The translations under genes and the position numbers were made by a program. A stretch of DNA of 64,000 nucleotides from Cinclus cinclus. Taxonomy: Eukaryota > Chordata > Aves > Passeriformes > Cinclidae. Each line of letters begins with the position of its first letter. Within the stretch, counting starts at the first letter, position 1. The stretch covers positions 19,440,258 through 19,504,257 of the forward strand of contig NC_085047.1 in NCBI RefSeq assembly GCF_963662255.1, given 5' to 3'. The notes under the pieces were generated by a model that made no database searches, was not told the origin of the DNA, and worked only from the letters and a program-made list of their open reading frames with translations. Of the stretch, positions 25,609 to 34,972 are shown piece by piece.

Positions 25609-26907
25609 TGCCACTTTTAAAAGTCCTAGAACCCCAAGGAAATCTCAGCATGCTTTTTGGTCTAGCAGAAAATTCATACTTTGAACAGATTCTAATGACT
25701 AATATTTTTTTTAACTCATCACCAGATGAGTTGCTTTCATTACTGATGTTCACCTACCACTAGAGGGTGAGAAGATGAGTCCAATAAGTTGCTGTTATAC
25801 AGCTAAAATACAGTAACGTAACCACCTTTTCTTTTAGAGAGATTTTTGAAGCACTTCTCTGTCGATTTTCAAGAGTGTTTCTTATTTAGGATAGGCGTTT
25901 TTCCTTTCAGTACAGATTGGTAAAGATTGAAAAAAGAACTTAAGGCCTAGGCATGAAGTCAAAAGCAGAATTGAGAACCTGTATATTCATATGTATTTTA
26001 ATTAATTCTCAGTTAGATGCTGGTCCCCACTGCCTTGGTTTTGCTGAAGTTAAAGATTTTGATGCAAAATACACAACTGTATTTGTTTCATTTTATTCCG
26101 TTTTTCAATTTTCATATATAAGGGTAAAACCAGAAAAGTCATTCTTAAGTGGAAGGCAGGAAGATTTTCTTCTTTAAAACACTTTTAATAATTTGAGAGC
26201 AAAGAGTTCACCACCAAAAAGCTGTTCTTACTGAAAATCATAATACCACATATGAAGAAGCTAGAGAAACTTTACTGGGTGTGTGACAATAGCCTTTGCC
26301 TTTCCTCTATGCCTCAAACTGCTTCTTGAACCATATTTTCTTCAGCTCTCCCATCCAGGCTTCACATGAAGTCTTCACTAAGCCAACACAAGAAATTCAA
26401 AGCCAGCTCTAGCCAAAAACAAAGCAGATTTCAAGCACAACTGAGAAGATGACACAGACACCTGACTTTACCTTGGACTGACCAGACATTCAAATATTCT
26501 CTGGCTGATGAGAAAAGCCACAGAAACTCGAATGTCCTTTTTAATGTTTTTTTATCTTTTTTAAATTTTGTATTCTCAGGGAATCCCCTGCAGTTCTTTG
26601 CAGGCTGAACAAGTTCTCAGCAACACAGTCCAAGTGACAGAAACTGTAGTCAAAGGGCTTTTTTTTTGTAAGCACTGTTTCAAGCATACCACGTCAGATG
26701 CTCATTTCTTAAAACTAATCCTCCCTGGCAGTTCTACACCACAACAGAAAGAGTTGCAGCCATGTAGCTCAGTGCCTGGGTAGCCTTCTGTGAAATGTGC
26801 CACAAGGGTTTGTCAGGTATGTGGAGTGACATACCAGAGACGTGCTGTCCTGCTGTGCCCTCTTGCTCTATGCTTTAAAGATTGCTTTAAAAGAATGAGT
26901 ACAAGGA
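25609..26907. other. unique non-coding DNA
   Basis: No recognisable gene or repeat. The small frames at 25953-26177 and 26568-26783 lack support. Confidence 0.6.
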
Positions 26908-27030
26908 AGGAGTATGATCTGCTGGTTAGCACCAGGCACAGTTGACGTCACAACCCTGGGATTTTATCTTCAACTTTGTCTTGCCCTCTCTGGTTTAGGT
27001 TTCAGCCCAGAAAAAGTCAGAATTTCTGCC
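26908..27030 (+). repeat. possible ancient MIR-like (tRNA-derived) SINE relic
   Basis: The order 'ctggttagcaccaggcac', a short gap, 'accctgggattttat', then 'caactttgtc' resembles the tRNA-related head of amniote MIR-type SINEs (gtggttag...cctgggttc...ctctgcc). Divergence is high and the match rests on short blocks. The segment contains a perfect palindromic CRE, TGACGTCA, at 26943-26950. Confidence 0.3.
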
Positions 27031-30000
27031 CCTGAAAGTATTAGGTAGACAAGTGAGAAGCTGCTTTAGTTTGCATCCCATGTAGCATTTGAACCATTTA
27101 ATAGAAAATCAGATTATTCACTTTTAAAAGATGTGATGGGTATTAGCCAGCTGTGATTCAGTTAGCCTCAGATAGAAAGTGTAACTATACTGCCTGTTCA
27201 GCATCATGAGCCTACCAGATATTAGGGGCCCATCATTTTCTGTCCCCCACGAAGCAGCACAGTTCTTCCACACAAGCCTGAGCATATCTAACTGCAGATT
27301 TCTCCCACTGCTCTTCATTGTTCCTCACACTGTTAATAACAAAAACGACATAGCAAAATACATCCATGTTGTCTTTAAAAACTCTTCTTCTTCATCTGCA
27401 AAAATAAGAAAATTCATACCCAGACCCTAATATGCTTTCTTTTAAACTCTGACAATACTGCCAAAGATTATGTTATCTCCAGCTTACTTCCCCTGTGAAA
27501 CAGTGATTAGATCCTAATTAAACTGAACACTTGCTCCTCACCACACAGCACTGGTATACAGGTATAGCTGTTCCTGCTAATTTAGTAAGAGAAGTTTATT
27601 TCTTCTTTTTAAAATAAGTACAAACACACACCTGAAGCCAGATATGTTCACAGTTATCTTTCACCTGTTTCTATATGGCACAGGTTAAGGTGAGAATTTG
27701 GTGCCCTCCACATGGCCCTCTTGTACTATGGGCATTGATAGTGAATTCTTACACGGTGAAAAACAACTGTTTAGCTATTTAAATTCAGTAACTCTACAGG
27801 CAGGCACTGGTTCAAACCTGTGGCAGAAATAGTTACATACTTTATTCACAAAGTTACCTAATCCTTTTACAGACTATGTCAAGGGCAAATACTTGATTCT
27901 TGTTCAAGTCCAGTCATTCTCACCTTCTCCGGTTTTAAAATGTTACTCTGATTTGCTTGTATTTCATTTTAGCAATTACTTTCTAAGAAATAACAATTTG
28001 AAGATGTTTCTCCAGCTTCAACAGTAAATACAATTACTCTGTTTTGATGTGAACGGCAAGATAAAAACTCAGGGTCCTTAATCTTTGAGCAGCAAAGAAA
28101 CTGGAAGCCAGGGTCCCTGTCATGCTGTCCCCTTTCTTGAATAACTCTTGTTTCTGAGACACTCGAGGACCCAAACAGGGGGCTGGTTGTTGGCCTTTTC
28201 CTTACAGCTCCTTGTTGTTTTTAGCCAAATCCTGGGCTCACAGCGCTGGTCTGCCTGTGCCCATTCAGCCACATTCTTGGCTGCTGACTCCTTCCCATGC
28301 CTGTTTCTATGGCACTTCCTCATCCTCCTCCCACCTGCATCTCTGCTCATAACAACACTAAATAAGAACCTTTATCTGGGCTCAGGACACGATCAGGCTT
28401 TTTGATAGAGCTCCCTTTTTGTTTTTTGGTTTTTTTTCCTTAACATGTGGAAAGTAAACACTACACTGCCCAGTTTTAAGCAAAGATTAAGTTTCACCTA
28501 TAACAGTATCAATACTTACAACTTTGTTGCATACAAATCATTTTAAGGAGCAGCTCTTTCCACCACATCCTGTCTTTGATTTAAAAATGATGTTTCTGGA
28601 TTGCATTGCTGTATTGATATACCAAATCAATCCTTGCCGCTCAGATTCTCACTATAATTAAAACCCTCAAAAGAAAGCTGAATGAATTCAGCATCCCAAT
28701 GGCAAAGCACTTAGATATTCTAGCAATAAACACAATATAAGAAATTATAAAACTAACCTGTGATGTGGCTGGAAAACGCTTCAGAACATCATTGAGTGAA
28801 TGAATACTCCTCTACTGAATTGAATGCTGTGTGAACCCACTTTCTGGCTACCTTCAAATATTTGGAGTTAAGAGCCCCCTTAGCAGTATTTCATGTAAAG
28901 ACAAATGTAGACATCAGAGTAAAGAATATGAAACTAATTATCTGACTTGGTCTGTGTAACTCTAGACCACAATAGCATATAATTAGAAACAGTGACTGAA
29001 GACGTTTGACTGGACTGGTCAGGAGGTTTCCTCCCCAGCATTGTCATAGGTAACAAGAGCTTCATCCTCCCCATCAACACCTGCTGTGGACAGAGTTGTG
29101 CTTCACCCCACACTTTTTAAGCACACAGAGACCCATTTTGGCCTTGATTTGCAATCAAGTTACAGGTTAAACAAAACACTGAACAGTAACCCTGGAATAT
29201 ACCCCAGCATCTGCCACTGCAGAGCATCGGAATGGAAATTCCTGGGCCATCCTCATGACAGCATTATTCCACTATATGGGTTTGTTTGTTTGTTTAACCT
29301 CTTTTTATCCTCCAGCTAGCTTTGAGGTTGAACAACAGGCTCTAAAATGACTCCCCTAGGGACAATGGCTGACCCTCACAATCTGACAACCATCTGCTGA
29401 AACTAAATTTAAGGAAAATATGCCCATACAATCCTGGCTGGCAAAGAACCACACAGAATATAAGCAATTCAAACCAAACTGAAAAAATAGCCAAGGAGCC
29501 ATCACATTATCTTGGTCTTATACCAAGGACTTAGCAATACAGCAACACAGCTGTAATAAAAATATGATTCCTAATGCAGGAAACATAAAACAAAGCAATA
29601 GTATTCCCAGATTTTTCTTTTTCCTGAAGCAGAACTCCATGTTTTTTCTCCTTTCAGTTCATTTAAAATGGATTTCATTATACATAGTCAAGTCCTGGCC
29701 CCTATAACTAGACCCAAAGGAATTGAGGAAGATCACTGAGTGGAGTGGCAAGACAGAAGGTCATCAAACCAGAACCATATTACTCTCCTGTGACACCTGA
29801 TGGAGCCAAGACAGCAGTTTGGATGCTAGGTAACATGAATATTCATCTTTATTATTTACAAGTTACACTGTGGCTTTGGAGTGACACTTCTAACATTCCC
29901 TTACGGTACCTTGGTGACATTGTGGGGAATGAGTAATGTCAGAACTCTGATTTTGGCATGAAGTATCACTCACTTTATCATTATTAATATTATTATCTCT

Positions 30001-30947
30001 TGTTTTGAATCAGCCCCTACAGCTGGAAGAAGTTACAATCAACGGGCCTGAACACTAAAGGGACATATTAGCAGATTTGTAAAAGAAATCAATAGAATGC
30101 CGTTACCTCAAATCCTTTTCCCAAAGAAGCTGTGACCTGCATGCATGCAGCTCTAATAAAATCAGTGGTTTCTACAATGAAAACATTTACACCAGAAAGC
30201 TTCCCTCTTCTGGAGAAGTCTCATGTCAGTTCAGAGGCAAATAGGACAAAAATAATATCTGTCTTGCGCTTCTAAGAAGAAGTTTCTTTGAGAGAAAACC
30301 TACAGAGGCAGGTTGAGCTGGCAGGTCCATCCTGGCCACTTCTGCAGACTTACTGCTCCATTTTACCACCTCTGTTTGGCCTGGAGTATTTTTTTGAATA
30401 AATAGCACACCCATAAAAATTAAGCTTCACATTACAGTGTGTCGGTCCAGTTTGGATACTTTCTGCATGGAGTTCAGAACATCCTATGAAAAATCAGGGA
30501 TCTGCTTGTCTTCCTGCTTCAAAGGGAAAACAACAACAAAAAACAAAAACAAAACAAAAAACAGTAAAATCCCACTCTCATTAGTGTCTTCCAACCCCTT
30601 CCAGACAGAGAGCTATCCAAGAGTCACATTAATACAGTGAGCTAAAGACCCTGGAATTAGTTCTCTGGGATTATTCACTGGAAGGCAACTACCGTCTGAA
30701 TTCCTGCGTTGCTTTCTTCTAGCCTAGCGCTAATTAACAGAAGCACTTAAAAGTGTTCCAGGGCAAAACGGCAAAACATGGAATACTCCGGTGACAAGGT
30801 ACGGCAAGACTGAGAACGTCCCTCCGTCCACTTCCTACACATTTTTTTTTGTTTGTTTCCTCGCAGCTTTCCGGCTGTTTTTCCTTCCCCTCTCCACCCC
30901 GCTCCCCTCCCATGAGCGGGTGCCCGGGTGGCAAAAAGAAAGAAAGG
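27031..30947. other. unique non-coding DNA, no gene seen
   Basis: AT-rich sequence without a supported exon. The block 28106-28400 is somewhat more GC-rich and carries a plus frame (28148-28405) with a hydrophobic start, but it has no family match and no clear exon signals. An 'aaaacaaaaac' type simple stretch lies at about 30528-30562. Confidence 0.55.
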
Positions 30948-30985
30948 GAAGAAGAAGAAGAAGAAAAAAAAAAAAAAAAAAAAAA
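30948..30985. repeat. (GAA)n followed by A22
   Basis: Five to six GAA units (30948-30963) run into 22 consecutive A residues (30964-30985). Read on the minus strand the A run is a T run just downstream of the tRNA gene. The lysine-rich and phenylalanine-rich frames across it (30791-31057 plus, 30747-31037 minus) are artefacts of this tract. Confidence 0.9.
30964..30985 (-). terminator. Pol III terminator of tRNA-Ile (T22)
   Basis: On the tRNA's strand the mature 3' end is followed by GTAC and then 22 T residues. Four or more T are enough to stop RNA polymerase III, so this is a strong, unusually long terminator giving a very short trailer. Confidence 0.9.
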
Positions 30986-30989
30986 GTAC

Positions 30990-31063
30990 TGGCCCGTACG
31001 GGGATCGAACCCGCGACCTTGGCGTTATTAGCACCACGCTCTAACCAACTGAGCTAACCGGCC
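30990..31063 (-). tRNA. tRNA-Ile, anticodon AAT
   Basis: The reverse complement is a complete 74-nt tRNA that carries isoleucine to the ribosome. A34 would be edited to inosine in the mature molecule, which then reads AUU, AUC and AUA. The acceptor stem pairs GGCCGGT with ACGGGCC, with the G-G mismatch at the fifth pair that I recall from vertebrate tRNA-Ile(AAT). The A box 'tagctcagttgg' lies at 31045-31056 and the B box 'ggttcgatccc' at 31001-31011. The anticodon loop CTAATAA is at 31025-31031, with the anticodon at 31027-31029. The discriminator is A and there is no intron. Both internal promoter boxes are intact, and a T22 terminator follows after four bases. The 5' flank lies in a CpG island, a common setting for active vertebrate tRNA genes. 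Nothing suggests a pseudogene or a SINE. Confidence 0.97.
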
Positions 31064-31440
31064 CGCACACGCGCGGTCCTGGGGGAAGCACCTCCAGGGT
31101 GTGCGGGAGCGGAGCGGCGCCCTCACTACCCCGGTTCCTGCCTGCCCGGGGGTGGCAACGCTCTCCAAGCCCCCTGTGCTCCTCACACGCACACATCCTG
31201 CGCTGTTCCCGGAGCAGGGACACCCGCATGCGCTTTCCCCACCGGGGGCAGGGAGGTGGCAGTGCGCCGTGAGGCTGTGCAGGCTCCGTCTTTGTTTTTG
31301 CGGGCTCCTGGGCCGAGCCGCGGCCGCCTCCGGGCCTGCCCTCACGGCAGCGCCGCGCCGAGCTCAGGGCTTGGGCGAGGCCCTGCCCAGTTTATCCCAC
31401 GGCGGAGCGAAATCGGCGCAGCTTTCGGCAAGGTAAAGGA
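31040..31440. promoter_or_regulatory. CpG island beside the tRNA gene
   Basis: This is the only strongly GC- and CpG-rich stretch in the window. Runs such as 'cacacgcgcgg', 'gcggccgcctccgg' and 'cacggcagcgccgcgccgag' stand out against AT-rich flanks. It overlaps the tRNA 5' half and extends about 380 bases beyond it. Unmethylated CpG islands mark active Pol III and Pol II promoters, so it may simply serve the tRNA. A plus-strand splice-donor match 'ggcaag/gtaaag' at 31432/31433 sits at its right edge, which would fit a short non-coding first exon. Several overlapping open frames (for example 31101-31436 plus, 31028-31345 minus) exist, but GC-rich DNA is short of stop codons, so I do not call them genes. 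Confidence 0.75.
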
Positions 31441-31670
31441 TAGGAGCAGCCCCACGGGATGTCCTCCCATGAACCGTGGGACAGGCACGGCTGGCCAGCA
31501 CCTCTTGAAATTCACCTGGCAGGAGAGCTGAATGAGACAGAGCCTGAAAGTACTTCCCTTCCGTGAGGTAACACGGGGAAGAGTTACTCACAATCCCTTT
31601 TTACGCCCTATTTTGTCTTCTACAGACAAAGGTTTCAGTTTTGTGTACATTTTCGTGGCTTAGATCGCTT
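31441..31670. other. unique sequence right of the CpG island
   Basis: A transition from GC-rich to AT-rich DNA, with no gene recognised. Confidence 0.55.
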
Positions 31671-31709
31671 AAATAAAATAAAAAAAAAAAGAAAAAAAAG
31701 AAAAAAAAA
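31671..31709. repeat. A-rich tract
   Basis: A low-complexity run of A with scattered T and G ('aaataaaata', then A10, A8 and A9 separated by G). Confidence 0.9.
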
Positions 31710-31889
31710 GCTTTTCAAATGCTTGGTCTTCTTGGCAGAACTCATTATAGTGGAAAAAACATGGAATATCTGTATCTGTGCCTGGGATGAGACTGATGGG
31801 ATAACTGGGATGACAGTGCACTGTTTTTTCCAGTCCACACTCATCCTTGTGGTCAGTGTTCCCACTCCCAATTCTTTTTGCCTTTACTC

Positions 31890-31980
31890 AAAATAAATAA
31901 ATAAAAAAATAAATATATATATATATAAATTTAAAATATATATATTTATATATAATTAAATAAATATTTTTTATTTATGA
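31890..31980. repeat. AT-only tract, (TAAA)n/(TA)n type
   Basis: About 90 bases of essentially pure A/T: 'aaataaataaat' units, then alternating TA, then 'taaataaatatttttt'. It is highly self-complementary and lies about 450 bases from the CpG island. Confidence 0.9.
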
Positions 31981-32329
31981 TAACCCATCCACTTGTTTGC
32001 CAGTGTTTGCCAGCACTTTCCCATCAAATTCCCTAAAATTTGTTTTGCCCAGCTTCTTCATAATGTCCTTCATCCCTGGGAGCAAACTGATCAAATCAAT
32101 TGCAAATTCCAAACTGTGGTTTCTCCTTCCCCTCTTCTATTTGATGTCCATGAAGTAGCAGCCCGCCAACCTGCCAGGAAGCACATATGCTCTGGGATCT
32201 TGATAACTAGCTATATTTTCTAGGAAATGTCATCCTGTGTGAGCTAAACTCGCTCAAATATTTAAAAGCAAGGTCACATCTGGAACTTTAGGAAAAAGAT
32301 GACAAGTGAAAAGGCATAAAGAAAACACA

Positions 32330-32425
32330 ATCACAGAATTTCCTGAGCTGGAAGAGACCCACAAAGATCACTGAAGTCCAACTCCTGTTGAACATTCTCC
32401 CAAACAAACCATGGCATGGGTCTGT
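32330..32425 (-). mobile_element. CR1 LINE, short 3' end fragment
   Basis: On the plus strand 'atcacagaatttcctgagct', 'ggaagagacccacaaagatc' and 'gaagtccaactcctgttgaa' are the reverse complement of the last ~100 bases of a CR1. It belongs to the same subfamily style as the copy at 9251-9545. Confidence 0.85.
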
Positions 32426-34756
32426 GTAGGGAGACTGGGTACTCTCCAGACTGATAGAGCAATAATCAGCAGGTACGTACAGGAACAGCAGACCTTTTTT
32501 TGTGCATTTGTCACATGGATTCTCACTTTAGGTAAGAAACTGTTAGCTAATTTTTTTTGTTAGTTGCTCCACAGGCTGCAGGTATGAGGATTAATTCTCT
32601 TCCTTTACTTTCTGACCAAGACATCAGTAGAAGTAGCTCAAGGCAGTAATGTATTGCCTAATTCATAGCTGTGCACCATTGTTTTTGAAACAAATGAGGT
32701 CCAATTATGCAATGAAAAAACCTCAATGCCCTTTGGCTGTTTCTTTCCCCTACCTCCTAGTTAGGCTAAGCAGACTTGTCTTTTTCGACAGAATTTAATC
32801 AGCAAGATGCCAAATGCAAACCCCTGTTGTTCCAAACCCTCTTCTACATACACAAATAACATCGTGTCTTTTTAGAAGAGTCTCAGTCAGGGCCTGCTGT
32901 ACAATCAACAAATTTTCTGAGATTAGACAGTGACAGATAACATAATGGTCCAATGCTGCCACCAAGAAAATAATTTTTTCTAATTGAACAGTAAACTCTG
33001 CTTTCTCTCCACGGTGTGGGATCCCTACTATATACCGAGCATTTGTATTGTTGTGGAATTTAGAGGCTGTACAAACAAAGTGTTTGCAAGTGTTCCCCAG
33101 CACCTCTGGTGTTAGAGAATTGTGCTTGCAAATGCTATATCAAACAGAATCTGAGCTGTAACAGTTTGGCTAATGCAGGGCCTCAGCTGGGCACCTCAAC
33201 AACTTCAGATTTTTACAGCACATTTAGAAGATCTGTGATAATGTTGCCCTCATAACCTTAACCATAATAAAGAGCAGTTTCAAAACTCCAAAGCATCTAT
33301 ATTTGAAAAGGCACAGACAACAGGACACCAAAGAATGAACGTGGTCCAGGTGCTCAAGCTCTGTCTCAGCTCTCTTCAGTTGCCAGTTTCTTCTCTACCA
33401 CAAGTCACCCAGCACCACTATCCCTGAGGTCTTCCTGCTCCCTTCCATCCCTGGCACTCAGCTGGCATTGGCAGCCAGCAGTGCCCTGCAGTGAGAGCAG
33501 TCCCAACTCCAAGCTGCCAGCTGTGTCCCAGCCTGCACCACCTGTACTTTTTGCTGGAATCTCAACAGCTGGGCCCCAGTCTGTTGTCTGCAGAGGAAAA
33601 TGCTGCTTTCCTCAGATTCAGTGCAGCTGAAGATTACCAAGATGCTTCTGCCTCTGTACCTAAGCAAATTACTTCTTTTCCTTCTCACCAGCAGCACATT
33701 GCCAAGTAATACAAGCTTCACACCCCCACTGTGCTGCAGCCTGTATTTCCCATCACATGCTGCCACACAGACCCTGCCATCATGAACTCTGCCTGTGCAT
33801 GCAAGCAAGGCCATCTTCCAGAAGAGATTTAGAAAGGCAGACACAGCATGCTCATGAACTTCTCTCTGCCTCTGTCCCTCCCCAGGTGTGTGTGCTTCAG
33901 GGCACATTAGGATCTTATTTCACACAGACCAGTAAGGCATCTTTCAATGTGATCTTTGGTCACTGCTCACTTCCCAACCCAAAATGGATCTGAACCAGTT
34001 ATTTATCAATAAAGTGTAGTTTTAGGCATTCTGCAGCCATATCCTGTTTGTTCTAATCTGTCATCAATTCAGAATTGACAACTAAGGGGGGGCGGGGGGA
34101 AGAAATCATTAGCTGCCCAAATAAAAGGGTAGAGGGAACTAATATTGTCAGTCTAAGCACTATGCAAGGATTTATTAATAAACTTGCCATTGAAATTTCA
34201 CTCATAAGTATGCTAATGTAAGTTATTTGCATATGTCTGTGCATCAAAACAGAATAAAGACCCATAATGTTATATTTAATAACATTATTATTACCCCAAT
34301 CATAAAGTAAACATTTGGTGGTCATAAAATGTGTTGATGTTTTGAATACCATATTTATAGAATACTGTATATATAGAATTTTAAATAATAGCTACTGTGA
34401 GTTTTTACTAAAACCGTCAGGAGGACTGTTCTTATCCAGCCATTATCAATATTCAGAACTAGAAACCTGCAGATTTAATAATCACATTTAGAAACAGGGC
34501 ATTATATCCAGTAAAACCAACACAGTACATTCCTGGTACAGGAATAGCAACAATGTCATGCTTTGAACAGAAAATGCAAACTTAGTTTTAGCGTCTCTGT
34601 GTTGGCCAGCAACGAATGAAGAAAATTCCAGAGTTTCAGGAAGAAGAAAAAGCCCTTTATTTCAGCCATCTAAAGTGAACCATCAGCTATGAGCATTGCT
34701 CTTGCAATGTCTGCACACTGTCACTATGCTTATTTAATGCCTAATTCACCACAAAG
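32426..34756. other. unique non-coding DNA, no confirmed gene
   Basis: No supported exon. Two opposing frames overlap at about 33460-33910: minus with 149 codons and plus with 72 codons ending at 33709. They show no domain I recognise, and the region is only slightly richer in G+C. A G7-C-G6 run at 34086-34099 could fold as a G-quadruplex. Confidence 0.5.
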
Positions 34757-34972
34757 CATAGAATAGTTTGTGTTTGAAGGGAACTTAAATATCATCTAGT
34801 TCCAGCTCCCTCTGCCATAGGCAGGGACACCTTCCACTACACCAGAGCCCCGTGTAACTTAGCCACGAACACTTCCAGGGATGGGCACCCACTACTTCCT
34901 TGTATAACCTGCTCCATTGTGCCTCACCACCCTCGTGACAGAGAGTTTCTCCTGTAATCTGACATGAGCAAG
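34757..34972 (-). mobile_element. CR1 LINE, 3' end fragment
   Basis: The plus strand reads 'tttgaagggaacttaaatat', 'catctagttccagctccc', 'gggacaccttccactacacc', 'cttccagggatgggcaccca' and 'cctcaccaccctcgtgacag'. This is the reverse complement of an older CR1 type whose 3' region has the 'ccttccacta' and 'ccagggatggg' landmarks. It is 5'-truncated and diverged. Confidence 0.88.

Noticed and set aside
28148..28405. Frame with a hydrophobic N-terminal stretch, like a signal peptide
   Set aside because: Hydrophobicity arises from CT-rich DNA. There is no mature domain and no gene context.
30747..31057. Overlapping frames with poly-Phe or poly-Lys next to the tRNA
   Set aside because: They translate the (GAA)n/A22 tract and the tRNA gene itself.
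30948..31063. tRNA-derived SINE with a poly(A) tail
   Set aside because: The A run is on the strand opposite to the tRNA, so it is a T-run terminator rather than a tail. The tRNA is intact, with no SINE body.
31028..31436. Several 90-110 codon frames in the CpG island on both strands
   Set aside because: Stop codons are rare in GC-rich DNA. No frame shows a recognisable protein, and opposite-strand frames are equally long.
33458..33907. 149-codon minus-strand frame, overlapped by a 72-codon plus frame
   Set aside because: No domain, no credible start context and no exon signals that agree with either frame. The length is within chance for 64 kb.
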